64,000 nucleotides of DNA from Oscarella lobularis (GCF_947507565.1 NC_089188.1:868001-932000); one strand, 5' to 3'; positions 1 to 11,485 are shown, counted from the stretch's first letter. Notes: generated from the sequence alone by a model not told the origin. Program-made: numbers and translations.

Positions 1-252
1 TTTAATCACAAGCCCAAGTATTGTCGTGTCGCTCAAGCTCTTCAGCTTTGTCAATTCATTCGAGCTATGAAGTCGCAGCACCTTCTGGTGTGCGGCGACT
101 TCAGCGATGTTCCAACTAGCGAAGTCTATCAGTTGATGACTCAAAGGGCAGGACTGCACGATTCTCAGTAAGCTCTATCGTATATCCAACCCATTCACTC
201 TAGAGTCACTTAGTCCTAATCGAGATGGTCTATAATTAATTAATTAATTCGC
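1..252 (+). pseudogene. Truncated duplicate of a neutral sphingomyelinase exon
   Basis: This stretch is nearly identical to 4564-4815, an internal exon plus the start of its downstream intron in the SMPD2-like gene at 3936-5369. The exon opens at base 1 and runs to the donor after the LHDSQ residues, and similarity stops in the TAATTAATTAATT run near 252. The next exon of the intact gene, with the SDHEAV motif, does not follow. The GDFND motif of the intact copy reads GDFSD here. The Asn of that motif is conserved in the DNase I-like phosphodiesterase superfamily. The rest of this copy, if any, lies left of the window, so it could be the end of an upstream paralogue rather than an isolated exon. 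Truncation plus loss of the motif Asn favours a pseudogene. Confidence 0.8.
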
Positions 253-306
253 CACACACACAGTGACAGTGACATCGAATTAGTTCACGAGCGCCTCTCG
301 TCATAG

Positions 307-1542
307 TCACTTCAAAAATGGCGCAATGACTGTATTGAAGAGGTAGGTGTCGTGATCAGGGTGTAGAGGACACGTCACCTTGGCCCGACGCACCCGCGGG
401 TGCCACGCGTCGGACTCGCTCAAGAAGGGAGAATAGCGCCCTTTCTCGCCCGTTTTCCCTGAAAAATCAAAATCGACGAGAAATGGGGTGTGACCAGAGG
501 TGTGCACACGCACGTTTCGAAGATGCAAATCGCCATGAACCATACTATTCGAGTGCAGTGTGTCCAGAATTGACTTGAGCTGATCACAGAGCTTCTTTTT
601 TTCATCTGACGTCGCAGCCGCAGCAAATTCTTTAATAGGCGTATTTGGGACAAACTCCGTGAAGATCATTTTCACGGAATGCCCTTTGATTTTGGAAGGA
701 ACAATTTCAGAATCGATGAAGCGCGGAGCAAAATTCTTCTCGCTGCAAAAGTCCTGAACTTCTTTGCCGTACTTACGATTACGACGTATGAATTTGGCGA
801 CGATGTGCTCATCGTTTTCTTTGACAACTTCAAACGTAGCGTTTCGAATGTGACGAACAAACGTGATTTTGCCAACCGCACTTGTCGTAAGAGGACGAGG
901 CAATGAAACTTTGTCGTCAAACCCGACGGACGACAAACGTGGAATTGCGGCAGCCAGCCAGGCAAGAAATTTAGCAAAAGTTTCCTCTACATCTAAATGG
1001 AATGACGGAAAGACTTTTTCCGTTGCCAACTTTTCGTCATCTGTCCCGAAATAGACAGGGCACACACCAAATACATCAACTTGCATTGATTGATGAATTG
1101 CAATTGCAATCACAGGAGAGGCGTAACCGGGTAACACAGCATATCGCGCTGTACCGAAAGCTTCTACCATTGAGTTACCGCTCCCAGTATGACTTTTGGC
1201 TTTACAGACCACTTTCACACCTTTGAAGTGACATACAGCCACATCTGCCTTTGAAACCGTGTCCCCTTCATGTTTCAGTGGATGTTTGGTGAAGACTTGA
1301 GCACCGATCGGCACCAGAACTCTTGCCAAGGCAGCAGCAAATTCGGCTCTTAGTTCGGATTTGTTCTTATCCCAAGGTTGCGCTAGGCAAAATTTCTCAG
1401 CAGCTTCTCGAGACTTCTCGTCAGCCTCAACAGCGTCACTTAGCGAGATCAAAGAATCGAAGACTTGGTGACAAAGCGTTGACGGAACAATTGTGATGCG
1501 TCGCTGACAAAACGTTGTAGCAATTTCTGTGTTCCTTGCCAT
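307..1542 (-). CDS. Crinkler-like protein: REase-fold-like N half plus protein kinase-like domain
   Basis: Intronless ORF of about 411 aa from the ATG at 1542; the frame extends 10 codons upstream without an ATG. The C-terminal half is kinase-like: a putative ATP-binding Lys in IVAKFIRR, the catalytic loop HGDLHLRN (HxD...N) and DFDFSG in place of DFG, then an HDTYLF tail motif. The middle region (KADVAV, about 15 residues, then CKAKSHTGSG) resembles the PD-(D/E)xK nuclease core that precedes the kinase in Crinkler (CRN)-type eukaryotic effectors and their free-standing relatives, where the usual text is close to VEVKNEIGSG. Here the expected Glu is Lys, so nuclease activity is doubtful. The family link comes from remembered motif patterns, not a search. 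TATATATA lies just upstream of the ATG. It sits among gene fragments and may be mobile or horizontally spread. Confidence 0.6.
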   Translation of the reverse strand: MARNTEIATTFCQRRITIVPSTLCHQVFDSLISLSDAVEADEKSREAAEKFCLAQPWDKNKSELRAEFAAALARVLVPIGAQVFTKHPLKHEGDTVSKADVAVCHFKGVKVVCKAKSHTGSGNSMVEAFGTARYAVLPGYASPVIAIAIHQSMQVDVFGVCPVYFGTDDEKLATEKVFPSFHLDVEETFAKFLAWLAAAIPRLSSVGFDDKVSLPRPLTTSAVGKITFVRHIRNATFEVVKENDEHIVAKFIRRNRKYGKEVQDFCSEKNFAPRFIDSEIVPSKIKGHSVKMIFTEFVPNTPIKEFAAAATSDEKKKLCDQLKSILDTLHSNSMVHGDLHLRNVRVHTSGHTPFLVDFDFSGKTGEKGRYSPFLSESDAWHPRVRRAKVTCPLHPDHDTYLFNTVIAPFLK

Positions 1543-1615
1543 TTTATTAGGTCTATATATAGACAAGGTCAAACAATTACTAAATTTACATCACAAGGAG
1601 AGCTTACGGCGGTTC

Positions 1616-1675
1616 ACTGCTGTCTTCACTGCTGTCTTCACTGCTGTCTTCACTGCTGTCTTCACTGCTGTCTTC
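1616..1675. repeat. 12-bp minisatellite, five perfect units
   Basis: The unit actgctgtcttc is repeated five times without a mismatch, with a partial unit before it. On the minus strand it would read Lys-Thr-Ala-Val repeats, but no supported gene covers it. It lies about 75 bp upstream of the Crinkler-like start codon. Confidence 0.95.
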
Positions 1676-2544
1676 AGCATACAACACGTCACGTGATGAA
1701 CAAATAGAAACACGCCCACTTTACTTTTTCTTAACTCGTCTAAACTCTTCAATAAAGGATCGACTTTCTCGTCCAAACTCATTCTAGACATGAAGACTTA
1801 AACCATTTTAGGAAAGGCAGCTATCATAAAACCCACTGCTCTTCGGGGCTTGCCATGGTGCAGAATATAATTCTGACAACAGAAAGACAAATTTGTTTTA
1901 GCAAAAAACACTGTACACTACTGTACACCCGCCGCGACTGGAAGTTCTGCCGAAGTTGACAGTGGGATGATGAAAAGGAAGCGAGCTAGTATAACTGTTT
2001 CGAACTAGAAAGCAGGCACGCAACAACTTCAGCAGAACTTCAAAGCAGTGAAGGAGACACGAAGAGCTTGGCTCTCGTGCTAGACCCTGCGCGCTCACTG
2101 ATGACGTCATCCCGACGCGAATGAACCAAATGATGAAATTCACCGCTCGATGGGATCCCTCTCAACTCCTTAGGCTATAAAGGAGACCCTTTAGTGTGCG
2201 GAGAACGTAGTTTGGTTCCGGGGTTCCCAGTACACGAGCTGCGAGTCTTGCCCAAGCTCTCAGCCTGCTCAAAGTATGTGCGACCGACTATGTACCTCAC
2301 AACGCCAACCCGCTTAGGCTCCTTCGAACGATGACTTCAGAAAGGGGACAGGCCAGATTCGTGTGCAGGAGGATCAACGCATGCGCACTTGGTAATTAGA
2401 CATGAAGACGAGGGACGAGTCGAGCAAAAACCATCGAACAACTGACAAACAAAATACTAGACCAAAAACTGAGGCGGTTCATCAAAGTCAGCTCTTTGAA
2501 GTTAAAACAATTTTTCAGTGCCCAATACCTATTGTTGGCATGTT
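1676..2544. other. Intergenic, no gene recognised
   Basis: Only short ORFs with no family resemblance occur here. A TATAAA-like string (ctataaagg) near 2173 could be a core promoter, but no matching downstream gene was found. Confidence 0.5.
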
Positions 2545-2967
2545 CTAGAAACCCGATGGCTTTCCGGAAAGCCGTTTGTCACAGACTGCGACAAGGTTGC
2601 CGTTTGATTTGCGAGCAACAGCATGAACTGCTGTTGGCTTCGTTGCCTCCCCTAGAATACCCCAAATAATATCATGACCATGATCAGACGAAAGCACTTC
2701 TTCGATGGTTTTAGAAAAGTCTTTTTCCACATACACTCTATTCGGTACCAGCTGATTATGAAGTCTGGGGTCATTCACAGCGTTGCATATGTTTGTGTCA
2801 AAAATTAGGTGGCGCACAAGAGACAAAGCTACAGCAGAAATTATTCTAGACCCACCAGCGCCTCCTATTGCCAGTCTTGAATTTCCGCTTTTGTCAACCA
2901 AAAGAGTAGGACACATTGAGGACATTGGTCGCTTGCCTTCTTCAATTAAATTCTTTGCGAAATCCAT
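2545..2967 (-). pseudogene. C-terminal fragment of gamma-glutamyltransferase
   Basis: The 140-residue frame matches the end of the GGT small subunit. It has RPMSSMCPTLLVD, the GGAGGS substrate-loop region, DPRLHNQLVPN, and a C terminus (GKPSGF) corresponding to the family's GEPAGY ending. The family cleaves glutathione and other gamma-glutamyl compounds outside the cell. The catalytic Thr, the large subunit, the signal anchor and all upstream exons are missing. A TGA lies in frame directly before the first Met, and no convincing acceptor was found that would join an upstream exon. The next 900 bp hold no other GGT text, so this is read as a broken, relocated fragment. Confidence 0.7.
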
Positions 2968-3935
2968 TCAGGACTCAACTGATTGGTGTCGATTATTCCT
3001 CATCAGGTTTTTCGTGCGGAAAACCTGGTCACGTGACGCCGGATTTATTCAAACGTCTCGACAACGCGACATGCGCGCGTCCCAGACGACAATTCGAACG
3101 TCCTTCAATAATAATAATAATAATAATAATAAATCATGTTGTCGGTCGCCGGCCAGCTGGAGTCGAGCTTCATGAATCGTCAGCGCTTCTTTGACGCGAT
3201 GGCAGTACGCTTCGTTCACGCCAAATTGTTGTCGTGAAACACGTTGAAATTGAGCAAATTGAAGCAGCGGTTGTTTGGGGTGCCGTTGGCTTCATAGCCC
3301 TGAAAAGAGTCCCTTCGAGGCACATCGACGCATTCAGGCGTCAGCTGGAACAATGCTCAAATTAATGGCATTAATGATTAAGCCCTACTTACTGTTAGTG
3401 TATGACCAGTTGATCCAGTTCTTATCAATCAATCTTCTACATAACTTCTTCAACACCGTTTCTCAATCTCATGCCAGAACTCTTCTGCTTCAGGACGCAT
3501 CCCGCTATCGTTCCATTACAATTTGCCTCATTGGCGATGCTTTCGACCGAGCTATGACGCCGAAAACGGGGCCCCGCTCTTGCACTCCTCGTTGTTTGCA
3601 TGCGATGAGGTAAGAGCCGACATGAGAGCAAGGTTTGCGCTGTCGACGTCCAAATTGACGTCGTTGTGAAATGATATCGCTTGCTGAACGCTTCTACGTA
3701 AGCGAAGGAGCCAATCTCGCTAACAACACTTCTCATTGCCCCTACAATTCTTGTCTACAATCGCATATACCGATTTTTAATGCGATTTTCAGCCACAGAG
3801 ATAGCTTGCAGCGTCAGAAACGAAGTTTTCGGCCAGGGTTTTCGGCCATCGCGCTTTCTAGCGCACGTTAGTTCCTTTGTTTTGTACAGTTTTCAATTTG
3901 TACTGGTTTTGTACCGATCTTCCTCTTCTTCATCA
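2968..3935. other. Unassigned region with short ORFs
   Basis: An ATG at 3136 opens a 33-codon frame, and an overlapping frame runs from about 3195 to 3390; neither is recognisable, though a short two-exon gene cannot be excluded. A GGTCACGTGACG E-box palindrome lies near 3027. No known family was seen on either strand. Confidence 0.4.
3107..3132. repeat. (AAT)n microsatellite
   Basis: An uninterrupted AAT run of almost nine units sits in non-coding sequence. Confidence 0.95.
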
Positions 3936-5369
3936 ATGGATGCGATAGATTTACGCGTTCTGACGCTTAACTGCTGGTATTTGCGTGGAAAATCTTATGT
4001 CTTTCGCATGCATAAGAACTTTCCCTAGGGGAGTTCGCTTTTTCTCATCGAAAAGGCGAGAGAGAATCGAATGCATTGGAGACACACTCTCTCGAAGCGA
4101 GTACGACATCATAGCCTTGCAAGAGGTTAGAAAAAGCTGGACCAGTGGACATGGATACATCTGTGAATACCACGTGATCTTTTGCAGATTTGGTGCAAAG
4201 ATGATTTCGAGTTGCTTTCAACTAAGCTGGCTCAGTCGTATCCGCATGCTCACTATTTCCAATGGTTTGAATTCAGCGTGCTCGTGGTAGATTCCCTCGT
4301 AGCCTTTTCTCACATGCAGTGCTGTAGTGGGAAGTGGTCTGTGCACTTTCTCCAAATGGCCAATCGTTCAGACACTCTTTAGCCAATTCAGCTCTAAAAG
4401 CTATCCCGGAAGGATACTTGACGCCGGTTGGTTCGGTGGAAAGGGATTCGGGCTCACTGTCGTTTGTCACCCCGAGCATGGCCTCCTATCTGTCATCAAC
4501 ACACACGTAGAATTAATTAGGCAGAACCCACTCTTCCCTCGATAAATTATTGAAACGTATAGTTTAATCACAAGCCCAAGTATTGTCGTGTCGCTCAAGC
4601 TCTTCAGCTTTGTCAATTCATTGGAGCTATGAAGTCGCAGCACCTTCTGGTGTGCGGTGACTTCAACGATGTTCCAACTAGCGAAGTCTATCAGTTGATG
4701 ACTCAAAGGGAAGGACTGCACGATTCTCAGTAAGCTCTATCGTATATCCAACCCATTCACTCTAGAGTCACTTAGTCCTAATCGAGATGGTCTATAATTA
4801 ATTAATTAATTGGCTCTTATGTGCGTTGGTGTGTTAGACATGACGACGCGGACGCGTCGAGAATCGACTACGTCTTTTACAAGAGCGACAGTAGCTGTTC
4901 AAATAAACGGTTGAAGTGCATGGGATCTACGAAGACCATGGGAAAGATTCCTGGACTCGACATGTGCTATTCTGATCACGAAGCGGTTAGAAGCGACTTC
5001 GTTTTAAGCGACAGCGAAACGGAAAGAAGCGAAGGTGGCGAGTCGCACTTACGTCGTAGTTTGATTTGAACGTTTCTCTCCTCAGAGACTGGAAGTGCGG
5101 AAAATCTCGCTGATGTTCAGAAGATTATTTCAGATGCCTTGAAAGCTACGGAGAATACTTACAAAAAACTCAGTCTAATTTCACGCTTACTTTTCATTGC
5201 GTGGATCGTGTTGTGGTTGTCATCCGTGCCGGCCAATCTACTGCAAAACGTTCTCCTTGCTGCGACGCTAATCATATGGATATCCGCAACGTTTTTCACC
5301 AAAGGAGAGGCCAGTGCTCTAGCCGAAATCAAGAGCGAGATTACAGCAGTAGACTACCACGATGACTGA
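3936..5369 (+). CDS. Neutral sphingomyelinase (SMPD2-like)
   Basis: A multi-exon gene for a membrane-bound neutral sphingomyelinase, which splits sphingomyelin to ceramide and phosphocholine. DNase I-superfamily landmarks appear in order: LRVLTLNCW in exon 1 (ATG at 3936), YDIIALQE, AGWFGGKGFGLTV, VCGDFND and the catalytic His in YSDHEAVRSDF. These carry the metal and catalytic residues of the family. The last exon encodes two adjacent hydrophobic segments (about 5170-5310), the C-terminal membrane hairpin typical of SMPD2. Exon 2 is best joined by an acceptor at about 4030, which restores the frame after LNCWYL. Introns are about 50-60 bp. An inner exon (4564 onward) is duplicated at position 1 of the window. 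Exon edges are inferred by eye; the family assignment is firm. Confidence 0.85.
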
Positions 5370-5597
5370 CCGTTGTATTGATTGGATTGTTTTTTCGTAG
5401 TACTTCGTGCTGATACTAACCACACTGACCACTATTATTTGGCACTTATAGTGTACCAAGGGCCCCATAATTTCCCAATAGGAAACGGTTTGCATTTGAT
5501 AATCGATCACGTACACAATTTGTGACAACACACAAAGACAACACACAGAGAGGCAGAGAGTAATTGTTTGGGCCTCACGTGAGAAGAAGAAAATTTC

Positions 5598-7846
5598 TCA
5601 GCGGCCGGCGGCAAGCTGGGAAACTTCATACATGTAAGAGGCCAACAGCTTCATCTAGGTTCTCATCAATAGTACAGGTCAGAAAAAAAGACGCGAACTT
5701 GGCCTCTTACTCCGTTGAGGTAGTTGCTAACGTTGAGCTTCTCATTTTGCGAATGAGCCCCGTCGTCTGAAGAGCCGATGGGAAGCATCATCACGCTCGC
5801 GCCCGTTGCCTCTTGGAGGGTAAGCGTAATCGGAATGCTACCTCCTTCGCGCGTCAAATCAGCAGCCTTGTGGTGAACTAAAAAAATTAAAGTCATCATC
5901 TCAAATACTTGCACAGCGCTTCTCAAACGTGAACTAGTGGCAAGAGTGCGAAAGCGTGTACGTACGTACCCCTCACGGTGGCTCTTTTTCCCGCTGTGTA
6001 GTTGGCATCGCTTGTGTCTCCAAGCCAAGAAAATGCACTTGCAGTAGTACTCACTCTGTTTAATTAATTAATGCAATTTTCCAATTTATTAAATCTTATC
6101 TTCTTACGTCACTTCGTTTTCGCTTCCCGTTGAATTATGGAAGCTTCTTATGTGCGCTTTCACAAGGTTGGTGACTTTCTGCGGATCCATATCCGGAACG
6201 AGACGGATGGAAAATTTCCCGGTGATCTGGACAAAACAATGACGGTTCTACAATTACTACTACGCTGTACCGGGCAAGTAAACTGACCTCCGCTGGAATG
6301 ACCGTCTTGTCTCCTGCATCTGAAAATGCTCCTTCGATACCTAGATAAAAACAAAAGTCTATTGCAAGAAATCATATCTCTATTCGATAAATGTCTGAGA
6401 GTTTCTTCGAGTGCATGTCAACTGTAAACTACGGCGGGGGTTTGTACCGTGTATGGAAAGACTTGGATAACGCCAGCGATGCTGAAGTATTCCGGCTTTG
6501 GTCCTATGAGTCAATTTAGTCACACCCAACTCGGATTTGTAAGTATCCTAGAAATATCATTAATAAAAATAAAGCAAGATTGCTTAAAGACGAACAATGT
6601 TAAAATCAATGGGGCCGTACGAGGCCTCCTCCTCCGGAGTCATGGGCAGGACATCTCTATTAATGCCCGTTATGGTAATGTCACCGTTGGGTGCGACCAT
6701 TGAATTCAGAATAGCACACAGCTCAGCCATCCCTTCATAACTGAAAAAAATACAACAACGTGTAAAATTCAAGGTCCTGTCTTTGCCCCTATATTAGCAA
6801 GCAATTCACACGACGCCGCCGTGAACTCCTGAATGTAAATCTTTCTTGGCACATTTGACGTTCACGTGAAAATAGACAATTCCCCTGGGGCAAAAAACAA
6901 TTATATCTTCTGACATAATTATCATTCCATAGTACCTGAGTCCGTAGGTGATGCAAGGCGTGTTTTGACCGAGCCAATAATTGTCTGAAATGCAGGTGTA
7001 ATCGATACCCTAACAAACCAATTAGCTTCAAAACGTGCAGGTCACAAATGGATATTTACAGCAAAGAAGCCGTCTGCTTCGCTCAAAATCAAATCTTGCA
7101 ATGGTCCCGAATCTCCCGATTCCTCCATTCCTTCCAAAACAAACTAAAAAAATCGCCATAATTACTATGCAAAGAAAACGAGAAAAACAATGTCATAACC
7201 TTGATATTGACCGGAAGAGGGATATTCTCTTGTTGGTAAGCTTCAATTGCATTGATCCAGGCAAGAACCGGACCCTGAGAAACAATACAATAAACTGCAA
7301 AAAGGGTAAAAGAACCTAGGTACTTTATCATCCGTCGTTCCGCGGCCATACATTTTGCCGTCAATTGTGGTCATGGCGAATGGCTCAGTGTCCCAGCCAT
7401 CACTCTACACGTACACAAATATTAGTAAATTATTTAACAAATAATTAAAGACACCAACTCGTTATTCCTTACCATCTGAGCTGGCTGCACATCCATATGG
7501 CCATACACCAAAACCTTTTTAGAAAAACTATTAGCGAAGCCTAAGAAATACGTAAGACAAAAACCGTTTTCTTGCTTGCGCTTGTTCCCAGGGTAGCAAA
7601 AATGACGGGTGGGTACTCCTGATTGTCTCCAATTTCTCTCATGTCAACCGTTGCACCAATACTCTCAAGAAGCTAAACGAGCAACAACGCAAGATAAGTC
7701 GTAATTTAAAATTCCACGCCAGCACTAACACAACGTGTGTAATCTTCCAACACGGATCGAGTGGCCTCGACGTGTTCGGTTTCTTGCGAGTTCGAGACGC
7801 TAGGGATCGCAACCGCGTCTGAAAGGCGTGTCTTGTACGTGCTCAT
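5598..7846 (-). CDS. CNDP2: Cytosolic non-specific dipeptidase (M20 metallopeptidase)
   Basis: About a dozen short exons encode an M20 family dipeptidase that cuts Cys-Gly and other dipeptides using two metal ions. Landmarks run from the 5' end (right) to the 3' end (left): [11 protein letters not shown] with the His and Asp ligands, [11 protein letters not shown] with the bridging Asp, LEGMEESG with the catalytic and metal Glu pair, [19 protein letters not shown] in the lid, [24 protein letters not shown] and [14 protein letters not shown] with the last His ligand. The final exon (5598-5658) ends with [12 protein letters not shown] and TGA. The ATG at 7844-7846 (MSTYKT) is the first suitable Met; an upstream exon is possible because an acceptor-like sequence lies a few codons before it. 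All catalytic residues are present, so the enzyme should be active. Confidence 0.88.
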
Positions 7847-8878
7847 GTTTGCATCGAGGTGACTACATGGAGGAACACATTAGTTAGCAATATGGTCTCT
7901 CCCTTCCAGTCTCCAAACGCTTTGTCTTGCGACTAACTGGCGGATATGCACGCTAAAGAATTAAGCGAGAAGAACAATAAATAACCTGCGGGAAAACGAG
8001 GTTAATTGCTGACGTGCCAAAAGAGTTTTTACTGTAGAGGCATTACAGTGACCAACGTTATAATCATCGGATATTTGAACGACACCGCCGCGAACGACAA
8101 AATGCTCAGATCCATGTATCCATACAGTATACTAGCATCTATCGCCCAAAGAAACGCTCCGGACCCTCGTCACCCCGGCTTACTCGAAAACTTGTTGAAG
8201 AGACATCCTCAAAATTTGTTTTCAAAGGGTTGTCGAGCGGAGCGATTTTGCTTGGCGTACACTCTCTTGCGAGCGTAAAGAACAAGTGTCGGATGACACC
8301 TACGATGCGTGAAACGTTCTATCCAATCAGGCGAGCCGTTCGTTCAACCGGACCAGGATCAGGCGAGAATAGAACTTGTGAGGTGATACCTCCTCCTGCG
8401 TCACTTGGAGCTAAAAGCGTTCATTTAGAGACACCGCAGAAGCGTTACATGTACCTCATTTCATTGTTCTTTTAATTGATCTCATGTAGCCTTGTCAATA
8501 ATCGCTTTAAAATGCTGTCTTTTGCTTTATCCCCGACGAATACACGTGAGCCCTGCATTGGGCAACGGAACTAAATCTACGGTTCCATATCAGCCTGTCT
8601 GACGCCACTCGATGTCCTAAGAACATCGCCAACGTAATAAGGAATACGTTTCAGACAAGGCGCTAAACTTTTCAGGAATAAAGTCTTCGAGCAGATTTTC
8701 CAAGGTTTGATAAAGCTTTGTTTGAGCGTATTCCGGTTACGTCTTCAAAATAACTCTGTCAAAGACTGCTCAAAGGAATGAGAAACGCGACGAAACACAA
8801 GAAATTCATAGCTGAAACTAGCTAAAACAAAAATAACCGTGCCGGAAAAAGAGAACACAATCACCAGCAAGTTGATTT
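7847..8878. other. Intergenic region, nothing assigned
   Basis: The two plus-strand ORFs of 80-90 codons (8006-8278 and 8230-8475) resemble no family and overlap each other. The span may hold the dipeptidase promoter or a short first exon on the right side of that gene. Confidence 0.4.
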
Positions 8879-11263
8879 TCACAATTTTTTGCATTTCTGC
8901 GACGGAACGACTCGGACAATAGAACCATGAAAATCTTCCTTTCTGATGAGGCAAACAGGGCACGGTCCACTGTATTGACTGTGATACGCATCGGCATCAA
9001 AATGACGGCTGCCGTAAAAAGCGAGACGCTGCAAACCAAATGTGGCCACCGAGACGAATTCCGTGCTTCGAGCGATCTTCATCAAAGGCAAAACTGTTGT
9101 GTAACGGTAGGTCGATTCCACGTCAAAGAGATCACCGCTGACAACGTGAGCAGCCACTCCTTCTCTCGTGTCACAGTCTAAAGGCCAACCGGAAGCCGAT
9201 TCGTCGTGGACGAGAAGAAGGCACGCCAGATACGAATATGCCACGAGCATGCTTTTGACGCTAGGTACTTGAGCGACGACTGCGTCAAAAATTGTCTTGC
9301 AAAACAGTGCAGGTGCCAGATAAGGACTTTCAGCTATGACTGCCAAAGCCTCGAGTGAAGCGATGTATAAATTAGATCGGCGCTCGTCGGCGTCAAGTGA
9401 GAACGATTTCAATGGCAGGTGGGCCAATGCTGCAATTCCTACAATGGGCAGATGTCCGTCAAACGCGCTCAGAACGACGGAAGCCGGCAACCCGCCAAAA
9501 AGCACTACGAAAGTATTCAGCAAATATTTGCCGCCTTCTAAAACATCATTATCAATGTCCGACCAAGAAGATACGTTTGACTTGGAGACGTGCCTGATTT
9601 CTGAAACGACATAAACCATATCAGACTTCATCTGTGGACTGATTTTTATCGTCAGCCGTTTCCGCTTTAATTGTGAAATGGCAGCAAGCACCTGAGCCAA
9701 TAAAGCCCATTTGTCAGCTAAGGCTACTTCGTTATGATCCTGCGCGTTCAGGTGCAGATAATATTGAAGAGCCAGATTACAAAGAATTCGCCTGTCCGCA
9801 ACAAAAGTTGAAAATGTAGCCAAAAGTGACATCACACAAGTAGTAAAATGTTCACGGTGTCTACTTTTACGTCGAAGAGTAAATAGGAGAAGATTTTCTA
9901 GCATTTGCTCCAAAGCATTCCTCAGAAAAGGAGAATTTGTGCAGACTGAGGCGGGAACGTGCGAGAACAGCCTCTCTGGCAGCACCGATTTATCGTAGAA
10001 TTTTTCGTCGGTTAGACAGCGCCGCACAGCGGCGGACAGCATCAGCGTCAGCGGAACAAGACCATTATCGACGAATCTGTCATAATCCTTAGTCACCGCA
10101 TCCTGAATTTCAGACAGAGAATAATAGAAATAGTCGCTATTTTTGAGAGCATGACTCTGGTGAAACTGGTACTCAAAGCACAAAACGCCAGGTAAGAAAG
10201 CGTAATTAGCCAGTTTCAAATTAGGACGGGAAGTCAACGTCTCGGGAAGCTCAACACACCAATCTTCGGATATGTTACCAAGGAATCGCAGCTGATCAAG
10301 ACGATCTGCTTTCACAAGCAGATCTGCCGATAGGTCCCACTCGATGTTGTACGACACGTCAAGATGAGTCAGAGGTAAAGGGCAACGTAGAATATTACAA
10401 AGCGTTATATAGAAACGTCCATCGCAATATGAGTCAGAATTCATCAAAATTTCATCCGGACTCACTATAGCATACGAAACGTCCAGACTCAAAAGACGCT
10501 GAAATTTTCCAAAAAAGCCCTCAACTGAAGATTGACGGCCTTTGCCAGCCTTCCAATCCCCGGCGCTCATTATCACCAGCGAATGCATAAACAACTCCAT
10601 TAGGCCATCCGATGCAAAAACATCTGAAGTAGAAAATACTTCATACCAAGTTAGACTCGTTCCGGATAGATTGAGATGCTCCAAATGGCATAATGACATC
10701 ATCGCAGCGCGAAAATGATTTATATCGAGATCTGTAAAGCTCAGATCAAGATACTTCAAATTAGAAAAATACTCCAACGCGTTCCAACCAATGTCGCCCT
10801 TCACGTGATTTGCCGCGAAGTACGTAAGGGAGCCCCTCGATGGGGTCCCGACGACATTTTCCAAGAAGGGAACGGCGGGAACGTTCCCAAAACACGGACT
10901 GAACGATATGTCGAGTGCTCCTGCTCGCTTAGACACTTAGCGATGGCCTCTTCGTCGACAGTCATGAGAGAGTAGAGGGGTAGCCTCGTCAAATTAACGG
11001 CGTCTATTGAAGAGCAAAATGTCGAGTACACGTGACGTTAGCCTTCCGCGTTGAGCAAGTCCTTCTAGAAGCATGTTCGCGACGACGTGAGGCACGACGA
11101 AGCTGTTTCCCAAGTTGGCGAGAAGGATTTCGGCTATCGACGGCGGCGGACCGGCTCGTAGACTCGATATGTCAAACATCTCGGCTGTCGACGGTGAAAA
11201 TCTGCACAGGCACGAGAGCGACAAGTCGGAAAGTGAGAGGAGGCGAGCATGGCGAGCATCCAT
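8879..11263 (-). CDS. ZER1/ZYG11-type Cul2 substrate receptor, divergent
   Basis: The N terminus from the ATG at 11263 carries an LSLSDLSLSCLCR stretch like the VHL-box/Cul2-box helix. Next come leucine-rich repeats (LKYLDLSFTD, LEHLNLSGTSL, LTHLDVSYN) and a long helical ARM-like C-terminal half. The end aligns by eye to ZYG11/ZER1: a YSYLACLLL stretch, then YRYTTVLPLMKIA. Family members bring proteins with N-terminal Gly degrons to the Cul2 ubiquitin ligase. The part corresponding to the LWNLTDESP pocket of the human proteins reads LEALAVIAESP here, so the degron pocket may differ or be lost. The reading frame changes twice between about 11000 and 10920: the LRR-like text NLTRLPLYSL lies in another frame from both flanks. 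That is either a mis-seen intron or two compensating indels or sequence errors. Confidence 0.7.
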
Positions 11264-11485
11264 CTTGACGCACGTGGCGACCCGGATAAGATAAAACCTG
11301 ATAAAACCATAGATACTAGAAGAGAAGCGGAATGTATCTATGATAAAACCAACCATTCTCTCTTCTATCTACAGTATGATAAAACCCCCGCGAAAGATAA
11401 TGGTGCCGTGTTGCGGATTATTGATAATGGTACTGTACGTTTGAAAAACCATCACAGCTAACATCAATGAGTAGCTTTTTCAGAG

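Noticed and set aside
1553-1562. TATATATA as the TATA box of the Crinkler-like gene
   Set aside because: It lies about 10 bp before the chosen ATG, too close for a normal TATA-to-start distance; kept only as a remark.
8006-8475. Two plus-strand ORFs as a gene
   Set aside because: They overlap in different frames, have no recognisable domain, and one uses no good start context.
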